NCBI GenBank assembly: GCA_019422105.1
Contig: JAHZDZ010000023.1
Coordinates: 1-25,473 of the forward strand
Reading direction: 5' to 3'
From: Bacillota bacterium
Lineage (GTDB): Bacteria; Bacillota; Clostridia; Lachnospirales; Anaerotignaceae
Length of the DNA: 25,473 nt
Part shown: positions 1-7,315 of the stretch, piece by piece
How the letters are laid out: every line of letters starts with the position of its first letter
Position numbering within the stretch: the first letter of the stretch is position 1
Notes under the pieces: generated by a model
What the model was told of the DNA's origin: nothing
The model's database searches: none
What the model saw: the letters and a program-made list of their open reading frames with translations, nothing else
Translations under genes and position numbers: made by a program

Positions 1-48
1 AAGCTTGCAGTATTGCTTCTGTGCAGCCTGCTTTCTCCGCTTTTATGG

Positions 49-54
49 TATAAT
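49..54 (+). promoter_or_regulatory. Probable -10 box (TATAAT) of the first gene
   Basis: A perfect TATAAT lies 30 bp before the ATG at 85. No good -35 hexamer is visible 16-18 bp upstream, so the promoter assignment rests on the -10 alone. A ribosome binding site (AAGAAGGGG, 71-79) follows. Confidence 0.45.
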
Positions 55-84
55 ATAACAAATACATAGAAAGAAGGGGTTGCA

Positions 85-438
85 ATGAATAAGGACGTAC
101 TTAATTTTGTGGTGGAGAAAACAAAGGAATTAATCAGCGCGCCAACCTGCAGCGGTGAGACAAGGGCAGCGGCGGAATCCTGGCTTGGTGCAGTCGGAAC
201 CGAGAGAGAGGCTGAGGAAACAAAAAAATATGTAGCTGAGCTGGAAGCGGATATTATGCCGATTGACGGTTTAATCGGCTTTGCGGAATCAGAGGGCGGC
301 GCTAAGGTTTTCGGAGAGCAGGCCAAAAATGTTGCGGCTCATGCAAGGGAAATCAAAGCTGCCGGAGCAAAATACTGTGACTGCCCGGCCTGCGCGGCGG
401 TGGAGGCAATACTGAATAAAAAGGACAGTTTGATTTAA
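85..438 (+). CDS. Small acidic conserved clostridial protein with C-terminal Cys cluster
   Basis: A 117-residue soluble protein with no signal peptide or membrane segment. The start is set by AAGAAGGGG five bases before the ATG. The sequence is helical, rich in Ala, Glu and Lys, and near the C-terminus carries YCDCPACAAVE, a C-x-C-x2-C cluster that could bind a metal. A fourth Cys sits near residue 22. Similar small proteins recur in Lachnospiraceae genomes, where I recall them being labelled heat-shock protein Hsp90; nothing here resembles the Hsp90 ATPase, so I regard that name as unreliable. The gene has its own -10 box and appears monocistronic. Its stop codon abuts the subtilase-like relic that follows. 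It is confidently a gene; the function is unknown. Confidence 0.8.
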   Translation: MNKDVLNFVVEKTKELISAPTCSGETRAAAESWLGAVGTEREAEETKKYVAELEADIMPIDGLIGFAESEGGAKVFGEQAKNVAAHAREIKAAGAKYCDCPACAAVEAILNKKDSLI

Positions 439-611
439 CCGATGTTCCATACGGAACAGGTGTTCTGACTTTGGGGTGGCAGATAAACCCTTCCCTGACA
501 GGACAGGAGCTGATTGAGCTTCTGCACCGGAGTGCCTATCAAAATGATGCGTGCGACAGCCTTATCAATCCGCAGGACTCTGTGGATGCCGTTCGGGCAA
601 CACTACAGTAA
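438..611 (+). pseudogene. Relic of a subtilase-like (peptidase S8) C-terminus
   Basis: Frame starting at 438 reads about 57 codons to a TAA at 609-611 with no start codon or ribosome binding site of its own. It contains GTGVLTLGWQINPSLTGQE followed by LIELLHRSAY and ends INPQDSVDAV. This resembles the helix after the catalytic Ser of subtilases (T-G-V-L-A-L-G-W-x-x-N-P-x-L-T-x-E-E) and the short segment after it. The catalytic Ser motif and everything upstream are missing; the break lies near 445-455, directly after the preceding gene. I read it as the tail left after a deletion. The assignment to S8 is by motif only. Confidence 0.45.
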
Positions 612-1032
612 AAATTATCTGCAAGTCGGCCACTGATATTTGGCTTTTCAAGGGTGTTTGTATTTTTGTCTCGTCCGGCGGCATTTTAAAGGCCCCCTGG
701 GTGACACCTGTTATACTGAAAAATAAAAGAGGAAGCGGTATTCTCTTGTTATGGGGAGAATTCTGTTTCCTTTTTTGCTGCGGCAAAGCCAATCTCACTG
801 GCCTGTATCGGCATTCTGTGCCGCATATTGTGCATGAGCGGTGCATACGTTTAAAACTGTAGCGAACAAAAAGAGGCACCGCAAGTGTACTGAGAAAAGT
901 TTACAGAACATGCAGGGGTTTGACGGGGTATTTTCTGTAAAAATATCCTTTTGGGTATGGACGAATACTGTAGGCTTAGGAGTTCCACCGAAGTATTTAA
1001 CCTTCGTATTTGTCAGTGGGAGAGGAGGAAAA
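612..1032. other. Gene-poor leader region of the recombinase
   Basis: About 420 bp in which I see no credible gene. It holds a weak -10 (TATACT, 712-717), a 7-bp inverted repeat (TGCGGCA 779-785 with TGCCGCA 819-825) and a weak promoter-like pair (TTGACG 920-925 and TATCCT 944-949). The region could hold the left end of the element carrying the recombinase, but no boundary is clear. Confidence 0.3.
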
Positions 1033-2673
1033 ATGACGCGCGCTTCAGACAGGGTAAAAAAGACAGCCAAAGAACATATGGTTTGGCTGACAGCCATATA
1101 TATCAGGCTGTCCAGAGAGGACGGAAATGATGAAAGCTTAAGTGTGACGAATCAAAAGAAGATTATAATGGAATACCTTGAAAATTCCTTTGAGGGAGAA
1201 TATGAACTGATAGACTGCTATGTTGACGACGGTATTACAGGTACGACGGATGCAGGCCGTCCGGCTTTTCAAAGGATGATACGGGATATGGAAAGGGGGC
1301 AGATCAACTGCATTGTCTGTAAAAACCTGTCCCGCATGTTCAGAAACTATTCCGATCAGGGCTATTATCTGGAAACGAAATTTCCAAGACTTAAAATCCG
1401 TTTTATCACAGTATCGGAGCCGAGGATAGATACCTATGAGCGTCCTGAGGTGATAGAGGGGCTGGAGGTTCCCATCAACGGCATTATAAACGACAGATAT
1501 GCGGCGAAAACCTCCCGCGACGTAAGGGACACATTTGCCACAAAAAGGCGCAGGGGAGAATTTATAGGTGCCTTTGCTCCCTATGGCTACCGGAAAGACC
1601 CGAAGAACAAAAACAGGCTTATCATCGATGAGGAAGCGGCGGTGGTTGTCAGAAATATTTTCGATTGGTATGTCTATGAGGGAATGAGTAAGCGCGGGAT
1701 GGCAAAAAGACTAAACGACAGCGGTATCGTATGCCCCAGCGCCTATAAACGAAGGCAGGGCCTTCGCTACCGCAACCAAAATCCATCGGGCGGCACGCTG
1801 TGGAACCAGAAGACAATTCATGAAATGCTGAAAAATAAAGTTTATATAGGCGTTATGGTACAGGGCAGGCAGACGACTGTCAGTTATAAGGTGCATGAGA
1901 GAGTGGCTGTTCCCGAAGAGGAATGGTATATCGTGGAAAATACCCATGAGCCAATTGTGGACAGAGACACATTTGAAAAAGCGCAGAGCATCAACAAAAG
2001 GGACAGCAGGACGGCGCCGGAAAAAAGGCACGTCCATTTATTTGCAGGTTTTATACGGTGTGGGGACTGCAAAAGGGCCATGCGGCGTAAAACCAGCAAG
2101 GGCTATACTTATTATTCATGCAGAGGCAATACGGACTATGGAATCTGCACTAAGCACAGCATCAGGGAGGATACCATATACCAGACGGTGCTGGCTGTGA
2201 TACAAAAGCAGATTGCCCTTGCTGTAAATAAAAAGGATTTTATTGCAGCCATATGTAGGGAGCCTGTTTTGGGGTGCAGAAACCATGGATTTGAAAATTT
2301 GCTTATTTATAGGGAAAGGGAATTTGGTAAGATAGCGGCCGCAAAGGACAGCCTTTACGGCGATTGGAAAAACGGTGACATTACAAGAGAGGAATACCAT
2401 CATTTAAAGGAAAAATATGAGATGCAATTACAGCAGATCGGAGGCGTCATTGACAATTTAAAAAGGGAAGCGGAAGCCTCAAAGTCCATGGAAGGCGGCA
2501 GCTCTCGTTTTCAGTCCTTTATAAAATATGAAAATATTGAGAGCTTGGATAGGGCTCTTTTAATGGATCTTGTCGATTTCATCTATGTATACCAAAATAA
2601 AGAGATAGAGATTAAATTTAAATTTGCTGATCGGCATAATCCGTTTGAGGAAGTGATGAAAAGCGGTCAATAA
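1033..2673 (+). CDS. Large serine recombinase (resolvase + recombinase + zinc ribbon)
   Basis: A 546-residue site-specific recombinase. The frame is open from 841, but GGGAGAGGAGG just before the ATG at 1033 fixes the start there. The N-terminal resolvase domain begins AIYIRLSRED, with the nucleophilic Ser at about residue 27; the catalytic region continues through CKNLSRMFRNYSDQG. A recombinase domain follows (RGEFIGAFAPYGYRKDP, then KTIHEMLKNKVYIGVM). A zinc ribbon, CGDC...C-x8-C, lies near residues 341-372, then a helical coiled-coil-like stretch and the basic C-terminus seen in TndX/TnpX-like enzymes. Such enzymes integrate and excise mobile elements or invert DNA. No cargo or second recombinase is present, so this may be a solitary remnant. 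Its 3' end overlaps the convergent collagen-like gene by 56 nt. Confidence 0.93.
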   Translation: MTRASDRVKKTAKEHMVWLTAIYIRLSREDGNDESLSVTNQKKIIMEYLENSFEGEYELIDCYVDDGITGTTDAGRPAFQRMIRDMERGQINCIVCKNLSRMFRNYSDQGYYLETKFPRLKIRFITVSEPRIDTYERPEVIEGLEVPINGIINDRYAAKTSRDVRDTFATKRRRGEFIGAFAPYGYRKDPKNKNRLIIDEEAAVVVRNIFDWYVYEGMSKRGMAKRLNDSGIVCPSAYKRRQGLRYRNQNPSGGTLWNQKTIHEMLKNKVYIGVMVQGRQTTVSYKVHERVAVPEEEWYIVENTHEPIVDRDTFEKAQSINKRDSRTAPEKRHVHLFAGFIRCGDCKRAMRRKTSKGYTYYSCRGNTDYGICTKHSIREDTIYQTVLAVIQKQIALAVNKKDFIAAICREPVLGCRNHGFENLLIYREREFGKIAAAKDSLYGDWKNGDITREEYHHLKEKYEMQLQQIGGVIDNLKREAEASKSMEGGSSRFQSFIKYENIESLDRALLMDLVDFIYVYQNKEIEIKFKFADRHNPFEEVMKSGQ

Positions 2674-3184
2674 TCTCTTCATGGTCAGAAAGAGGATTCC
2701 TTTTGTCCAAAGGTTGTGCAGACGAAACGGCAGACGTGGCTCCCGTAGCGCCGGTTGCCCCGGACACTCCTGCGGCGCCTGTGGGTCCCGTAGGTCCTGT
2801 AGCTCCAGTGGCTCCCGCAGCGCCGACAGGTCCAGTGGGTCCCGTCGCTCCCGCCGGTCCCGGCAATCCCGCAGGCCCTGTGGCTCCGGTAACACCGGCA
2901 GGCCCCGTCGTCCCTGAGGGCCCTGCTGCACCTCTGGGGCCTTCCGGCCCTGCAGGCCCTGCAGGGCCTATTGATCCGACAGGCCCTGTGATGCCGGGGG
3001 GACCGGTTATGCCGCGGGGAATAAGAAAATCCAGCACAACATTGGTATCTGTCCCGGCGTTTGTCACATTGGCATAGGTGCCGGGCTCTCCGGTAGTGAC
3101 ATTTCCCACGCGGATGGTAACGGTATCGCATTCATCCGGGCAGGGAGGGCAGCAGCTGTTTCCCAGCCTATTGTTTTCTTCCAT
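2618..3184 (-). CDS. Collagen-like surface protein, probably 3'-truncated
   Basis: A 188-residue protein in three parts. The N-terminal head (about residues 1-50) includes CCPPCPDEC and the pattern VTIRVGNVTTGEPGTYANV...LDFLIPRG, common in clostridial collagen-like proteins. About 35 Gly-X-Y triplets follow, rich in GPTGPTG, GATGATG and GPAG. The last about 40 residues are not collagenous. The start at 3184 has an AAAGGAG site; upstream codons in frame lack one. No signal peptide is seen, as for exosporium BclA-type proteins. The usual C-terminal trimerising domain is missing: the final about 18 codons are antisense to the recombinase gene. I infer that element insertion or deletion removed the original 3' end. 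The GC-rich triplet region also creates a long antisense Pro/Ala frame that is not a gene. Confidence 0.8.
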   Translation of the reverse strand: MEENNRLGNSCCPPCPDECDTVTIRVGNVTTGEPGTYANVTNAGTDTNVVLDFLIPRGITGPPGITGPVGSIGPAGPAGPEGPRGAAGPSGTTGPAGVTGATGPAGLPGPAGATGPTGPVGAAGATGATGPTGPTGAAGVSGATGATGATSAVSSAQPLDKRNPLSDHEEIIDRFSSLPQTDYADQQI

Positions 3185-3315
3185 TTTTATACTCCTTTCT
3201 CTGAAGGACGCTTTCTTTATAGTATTCCTATACGGCTTGGGCGGTGCTTTTACACATAAAAGAAAAGATTGGTTAAAAAATAATGGATATAATTCAGTAC
3301 AATGAAAAAATCTTC

Positions 3316-3347
3316 TTGACATTTTGGCCGTTTTGTAGGAATATATT
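3316..3347 (+). promoter_or_regulatory. Promoter of tRNA-Pro
   Basis: A perfect -35 TTGACA (3316-3321) is followed by an AT-rich -10 region (GAATAT at 17 bp spacing, or TATATT at 20 bp), 8-16 bp before the tRNA. The exact -10 is uncertain. Confidence 0.6.
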
Positions 3348-3354
3348 ATTACTG

Positions 3355-3429
3355 CGGGGCGTAGCGCAGCTTGGTTAGCGCGCTTGACTGGGGGTCAAGA
3401 GGTCGCAAGTTCAAATCTTGTCGCCCCGA
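3355..3429 (+). tRNA. tRNA-Pro (anticodon GGG)
   Basis: A complete cloverleaf. Acceptor CGGGGCG (3355-3361) pairs with CGCCCCG (3422-3428), with discriminator A3429. The D-stem is GCGC/GCGC, the anticodon stem CTTGA/TCAAG encloses the loop CTGGGGG (anticodon GGG), and the T-stem GCAAG/CTTGT encloses TTCAAAT. The 3' CCA is not encoded. It is a single-gene transcription unit with promoter and terminator. Confidence 0.97.
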
Positions 3430-3433
3430 TGAT

Positions 3434-3467
3434 AAGAACCTTGAAAAATCAGGGTTCTTATTTTTTT
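3434..3467 (+). terminator. Intrinsic terminator of tRNA-Pro
   Basis: AAGAACC (3434-3440) pairs with GGTTCTT (3453-3459) and is followed by ATTTTTTT. It lies 5 nt after the tRNA. Confidence 0.85.
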
Positions 3468-3488
3468 GTGCTGCTTTGAAAGCATCTG

Positions 3489-3510
3489 TCCCCTGCCTTT
3501 GCGAAGGGGA
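3489..3510. other. Short hairpin between tRNA and glpQ-like gene
   Basis: TCCCCT (3489-3494) pairs with AGGGGA (3505-3510) across a 10-nt loop. It sits 19 bp past the 3' end of the minus-strand gene. There is no T-run on the minus side, so it would be a weak terminator at best. Confidence 0.25.
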
Positions 3511-3528
3511 TAATATATGTCAAAGTAT

Positions 3529-5301
3529 CTAAAATAAAAGGCCAATCAAAAAATCCAGTCCTTTTTCATCATTCCTCATACATGCATATACTAGAGGAGG
3601 ATTGTCTGTAATAATACCGTCGGCCTGATATAGAATGGCCTTTTTTATTGTTTTTTCGGAGTTGGCGGTCCACGCATATATTTTTTTATTTTGAAAATGG
3701 GCCTGCGCCGTCATGCCAAGGCTTAGGAAGGTTGTCTCAACACTGTAGCCGTCTATATAGGCCATATCATAATTGTCCGTGAGAAGAAGAGTGGAGATAT
3801 AGACTGTGTTAATACCATAGGCAAGCTCCTTGACCTGTTTTAAAATATCCAGATTCATGGAGGCGATGACACAGCTGTCCTCCATGCCGTATTTTTGAAT
3901 CAGAGAAACGGTTTTTTCCACAAGTTTGGTTTCCCTCCCTGTATATTTCAGCTCAATCATCAAATCGATACGTCCTTTGGAGGCTTTAAGCATTTCCTCA
4001 AGTGTTGGTATTTTTTCTCCCGCATAGACAGGGGAGAAATAAGCGCCTGCGTCATAGCCTTTTACCTCGTCCATGTCCGCTTCCCAGACATTTTTGCGAA
4101 TGCCTGAAATCCGTTTAAAGTTGGAGTCATGCATGACAATCAATGTGCCGTCTTTTGTCTGCTGTACGTCAATTTCAGCCATAGCTGCACCCTCCTCCTC
4201 CGCCTTTTTGAGAGCGGATAAGGTGTTTTCGGGAGCGGAGAAAGCGCCGGCACGATGGGCAATAACGATTGGAACCCCTTCAACAGGAATAATAGCAGCA
4301 CCGCTAAGCTCTGTTTCACTGAATAACAACAGGAAAAAGGATGCTGACAGTATGGCGAAACACCGTTTCAGACGGTAGGCCGCCGTTTTTTTATTCTTGC
4401 TGCCGCCAGCCGTATCGTTGTGATATTGGTGATAAAGGGCTGTGACAACCGCGGATGTGGAAAGCTGAAGAATAAGGCCCTGTAAAATGGAAACAGCGGC
4501 CATCCATCTGATATATAAAAATCGAAATTCTTCTGCCCCTTGTCCTGTATCCGATATATATTTGGTGTACAAAAAAAGCAGCGCTACTGTTATAAGATAG
4601 AGAAGCAATGCACTGAGCAGGCAGAACAAAAAGCAGTAAATAAGCTTGGAGACAGTCGCCAGCTTACGCTTTTTTAAAAGCCGCATACTCGGCTTTAGGG
4701 AAGCGGCAAAGCTCTTTTTTTGAAAAATAACAGTCGGAATCAAAAATATTGCGTGAAAGAGCAAATAGTTGATTGCTGACAGTAAAACGATATAGAGTAT
4801 GGATACTGCCGGATGATTTATGATAAAATCCATAATAAACTCCGGCATGGCAAAGGAGGAAAGAGTACTGCTTGATACCGTAAAAGCGGCAAAGGGCATT
4901 AGCGGCAGTATCAAAAGAAAGAGCGGAATATTTTTTGCATGAAAAAGCCGTATGGATTCTCCAAAAGCGGCCCGCCACAGAGAAAGAATGGAGATCTGCT
5001 TTTTATGCCAGCCGTATTCACAGTATAAAAGCAGGGCGGAGATTTCAAGGTATATATAATAAGCTGTCAGACACAGAGCGCAGACAGTCAGAAGAAATGC
5101 GGAGGGAGTGCGAAGCAGCATTGAGATGTTCTCCTGTCCCAGATAGGGGATTTCCGTTAATTGCAGTATTTTCTGAAAAATTTGTCTGACGCCTGGATAC
5201 ACGAAGTAGGCACCCAGAATTTTATAGGGGAGCTCGAACCACAGCAATGTGGTCAAGTTCCTAAAAATCATATGTAAAACGGTTTTTCGAAGTTCTCTCA
5301 A
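3529..5301 (-). CDS. Membrane glycerophosphodiester phosphodiesterase
   Basis: A protein of about 590 residues. The N-terminal about 340 residues carry roughly seven hydrophobic segments (for example FLLTVCALCLTAYYIYLEIS and LIYCFLFCLLSALLLYLIT) and match the membrane domain often found before GDPD domains in Firmicutes. The catalytic TIM-barrel begins near residue 345: IAHRAGAFSAPENT, AEIDVQQTKDG, VMHD, MIELK, YAWTANSE and GIITDNPP hold the His pair, Glu/Asp metal ligands and Lys of the family. It hydrolyses glycerophosphodiesters, or deacylated lipid or teichoic acid, to glycerol-3-phosphate plus alcohol. The start is uncertain: a TTG at 5301 sits behind AAGGTGATC, a good match to the 16S tail, whereas the GTG at 5310 lies inside that site. 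I prefer 5301. Monocistronic. Confidence 0.88.
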   Translation of the reverse strand: MRELRKTVLHMIFRNLTTLLWFELPYKILGAYFVYPGVRQIFQKILQLTEIPYLGQENISMLLRTPSAFLLTVCALCLTAYYIYLEISALLLYCEYGWHKKQISILSLWRAAFGESIRLFHAKNIPLFLLILPLMPFAAFTVSSSTLSSFAMPEFIMDFIINHPAVSILYIVLLSAINYLLFHAIFLIPTVIFQKKSFAASLKPSMRLLKKRKLATVSKLIYCFLFCLLSALLLYLITVALLFLYTKYISDTGQGAEEFRFLYIRWMAAVSILQGLILQLSTSAVVTALYHQYHNDTAGGSKNKKTAAYRLKRCFAILSASFFLLLFSETELSGAAIIPVEGVPIVIAHRAGAFSAPENTLSALKKAEEEGAAMAEIDVQQTKDGTLIVMHDSNFKRISGIRKNVWEADMDEVKGYDAGAYFSPVYAGEKIPTLEEMLKASKGRIDLMIELKYTGRETKLVEKTVSLIQKYGMEDSCVIASMNLDILKQVKELAYGINTVYISTLLLTDNYDMAYIDGYSVETTFLSLGMTAQAHFQNKKIYAWTANSEKTIKKAILYQADGIITDNPPLVYACMRNDEKGLDFLIGLLF

Positions 5302-5528
5302 TGGGATCACCTTCTGCTCAATTTTGGAGATGCTTTTTTACACTCCCTAACAGTTTGCCTGACAGGGTGAATTTTATACGATAGGAGACAAAGTTAGACG
5401 GAAGAAGGGCGGGGTATGGCAAAGCGTTGCAATTCAAGGAAAAAGGCGGTATGATGAACCATACACCGCAGGATGACGGGCGGACTGGAAAACACTGCTT
5501 ATTCAGCAATGACGAAAGGGGAAGGCTT

Positions 5529-5897
5529 ATGCTTTTTAAGATTTTGAAAGATGAATTTACTGTATGCAAGGTAGAGGACTATTCGGGAGTAGATTTGCAA
5601 AAGCCCTGTTTTTTTGCGGCAAGGACAGTGGACGAAAATTCCCTTGTATGTCCATCAATAATGGTTCCGCAAAATGCTGTTGTCAAGGAAGAGGGCTGGC
5701 GGGGCTTTTACATAGCCGGTACGCTGGATTTTTCTCTTATCGGTATATTGTCGAAAATTTCAGCTGTATTGGCGGAAAATAAAATTGGAATATTTGTTGT
5801 CAGTACCTTTGATACGGACTATATTTTTGTGAAAAAAGAAAACTTCATACGCGCTGCAGCGGCGTTGAAAGAAGAGGGGTATCTCTTTGAGGAATGA
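5529..5897 (+). CDS. ACT-domain protein (COG3603-like)
   Basis: A 122-residue protein. The start at 5529 follows GAAAGGGGAAGGC; the frame is open further upstream, but those ATGs lack a ribosome binding site. It has two parts: an N-terminal strand-rich region (MLFKILKDEFTVCKV) and a C-terminal ACT fold, GTLDFSLIGILSKISAVLAE followed by NKIGIFVVSTFDTDYIFVKKE. Related proteins of this size are predicted amino-acid-binding regulators; no enzyme domain is attached. It lies between two minus-strand genes and is transcribed alone. The ligand and partner cannot be told from sequence. Confidence 0.82.
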   Translation: MLFKILKDEFTVCKVEDYSGVDLQKPCFFAARTVDENSLVCPSIMVPQNAVVKEEGWRGFYIAGTLDFSLIGILSKISAVLAENKIGIFVVSTFDTDYIFVKKENFIRAAAALKEEGYLFEE

Positions 5898-6040
5898 AAG
5901 GATTGGTAATTTAGTTTAATAGAGCGTTTCTTTCAGCAAGTGCTGTACGGTATATTATCAAAAAAGGTTTTTGCAATAAGGTATACATTTCCATGCCTAT
6001 TATAAATTGACCTCTATGGTTAGATTTTCTCACAAAAAAG

Positions 6041-6079
6041 AAAGGGATAAAGGCTGTGATAACAGCCTTTATCCCTTTT
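6041..6079. terminator. Strong bidirectional terminator
   Basis: A perfect 17-bp stem: AAAGGGATAAAGGCTGT (6041-6057) pairs with ACAGCCTTTATCCCTTT (6062-6078) around a 4-nt loop. On the minus strand the stem is followed by CTTTTTTG, so it ends the MORN lipoprotein transcript; on the plus strand a weaker T-rich tail could serve the ACT gene. Confidence 0.9.
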
Positions 6080-6093
6080 GTTCTATTCTAACT

Positions 6094-6948
6094 TTATTTT
6101 ACTTCCTCGTTTGAAACAGTCTTTTCCAGTATGCTTGCGGCAAACACAGGAATCTGTGAAGTGCTGCCGTCCGCTTCCTTTACCTCCTCAAGGCCAATGG
6201 GAAGTCCGATGACAAGGCTTAAGGAATCGTTTTCGTTGAGGTCTTTTATTTCGCCCCTATAATAAAGTGTGTAAACCTGTCCGTTTTCATCATAGGCTTT
6301 GACGTAGGTACACATCAAATCATCCTGTCTACTTGGGTTTTCCGTTACCATAAACACATCCGCCTTAGCGATTGTCAGATTGGAGAGGGACATATATTTG
6401 TCGCCGTATTTATCCATATCCTTCTTAAGCTTATTGTAATCCAAATCGCCGTCAATGTAATCGGAAAGCTTATCCGCAGACTCCGCAGGGAAAAAGTCGT
6501 CATGGTCCGTCAAAAATTGAAGGGCCTTTTCCGGTATGGTGTAGCTGGAATCAGCGACAGTGCCCAGGAATTTGTAATAGTTCAAAGCGTTTGGATTCCA
6601 GATATCGTCAATATAGGTGCCTTCTTGTATCTGACCGCTTGTCCATACAGTTTTGCCCTCGCCGTTAAAATGGCCGTCCTTAAAATCGCCTTCATAGTAC
6701 CAGCCGGTGCCGTCATTGTTAGTGGTTTCAAATTTTCCATAACCCTCGGGAAGACCCTCCTTAAGCTCTCCGGTATACTGGCCTGTCAGCTCTCCGAAGG
6801 GAAATTTGATAGCTATTTCCTGCGTTTCGCCCGTTAATTTAGATTCCTCCTGGTTTTGGTTATTCTGTGCGTCATCCTTTTTTGTAGCGCAGGATGTAAA
6901 AGCAAAAAGACATAACGTCAATGTCAGGATTGTCAGTAATTTCTTCAT
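6094..6948 (-). CDS. MORN-repeat lipoprotein
   Basis: A 284-residue exported protein. The start at 6948 is chosen because GGAGG (6957-6961 on the plus map) precedes it at good spacing and MKKLLTILTLTLCLFAFTSC then forms a lipoprotein signal with Cys at about residue 20; the ATG at 6963 lacks a site. A Gln/Asn/Glu-rich linker follows. Then come MORN-type repeats near residues 58-115: YTGELKEGLPEGYGKF, YYEGDFKDGHFNGEGK and the partial QEGTYIDDIWN. The C-terminal about 170 residues are a strand-rich region I do not recognise. MORN repeats in bacterial lipoproteins are of uncertain role; envelope binding is a guess. It is a monocistronic minus-strand gene ending at the strong terminator. Confidence 0.85.
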   Translation of the reverse strand: MKKLLTILTLTLCLFAFTSCATKKDDAQNNQNQEESKLTGETQEIAIKFPFGELTGQYTGELKEGLPEGYGKFETTNNDGTGWYYEGDFKDGHFNGEGKTVWTSGQIQEGTYIDDIWNPNALNYYKFLGTVADSSYTIPEKALQFLTDHDDFFPAESADKLSDYIDGDLDYNKLKKDMDKYGDKYMSLSNLTIAKADVFMVTENPSRQDDLMCTYVKAYDENGQVYTLYYRGEIKDLNENDSLSLVIGLPIGLEEVKEADGSTSQIPVFAASILEKTVSNEEVK

Positions 6949-7077
6949 AAGTTTGTCCTCCATTCAAGTAATATACCAAATAGTATCATAAAAAAAATGA
7001 GAATAAAAGGGTAAAAAACATTTTTAATAAATATATAAGAAATTTCTAAGGATAATATACACAAAAAAGCAGCATGA

Positions 7078-7161
7078 CGCCGGGGGCAGAAAACGGGGCC
7101 ACTTAAAATACAGGAGCATGAAGAGGATACCCTGAAAGCCAGGGACTCAGGTTTTCCGGCG
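7078..7161. other. Candidate structured RNA element
   Basis: CGCCGG (7078-7083) pairs with CCGGCG (7156-7161), extendable by G-U pairs, enclosing CCCTG (7130-7134) / CAGGG (7140-7144) with loop AAAGC. It lies between the divergent MORN lipoprotein and O-acyltransferase genes. It is upstream of the likely acyltransferase promoter, so its transcript and strand are unknown. The rest of 6949-7315 is AT-rich spacer. Confidence 0.3.
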
Positions 7162-7213
7162 GGAGTGAAAAAAAGGAAATTAACAGTAAAAACTTTTCCG
7201 CAAAACGATATTT

Positions 7214-7242
7214 TTAACTGGCTTATTATAGCTTATTATAGT
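7214..7242 (+). promoter_or_regulatory. Probable promoter of the O-acyltransferase operon
   Basis: TTAACT (7214-7219), 17 bp, then TATAGT (7237-7242). It overlaps a perfect 10-bp tandem repeat GCTTATTATA (7221-7230 and 7231-7240). It would give a leader of about 67 nt. Confidence 0.45.
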
Positions 7243-7315
7243 ATTATTTAGTAATGATATCATTCTTATGCAAAGGGTATCTCTTTTTTATTTAAGGTAC
7301 AGACGAGGTGCAGCT

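Noticed and set aside
551..862. 103-codon plus-strand frame and an antisense frame in the recombinase leader
   Set aside because: Low-complexity composition, no ribosome binding site, no family resemblance, and overlap with the subtilase relic in another frame.
2703..3077. Long Pro/Ala/Val-rich reading frame on the plus strand
   Set aside because: It is the antisense of the Gly-X-Y repeat of the collagen-like gene; the repeat structure opens it. It has no ribosome binding site.
7125..7162. Partial resemblance to a c-di-GMP-I (GEMM) riboswitch
   Set aside because: ACC..TGAAAG..CAGGGAC resembles its P2 arm, but the GGCAAACC core, the GCAAAGCC segment and the third helix are absent.
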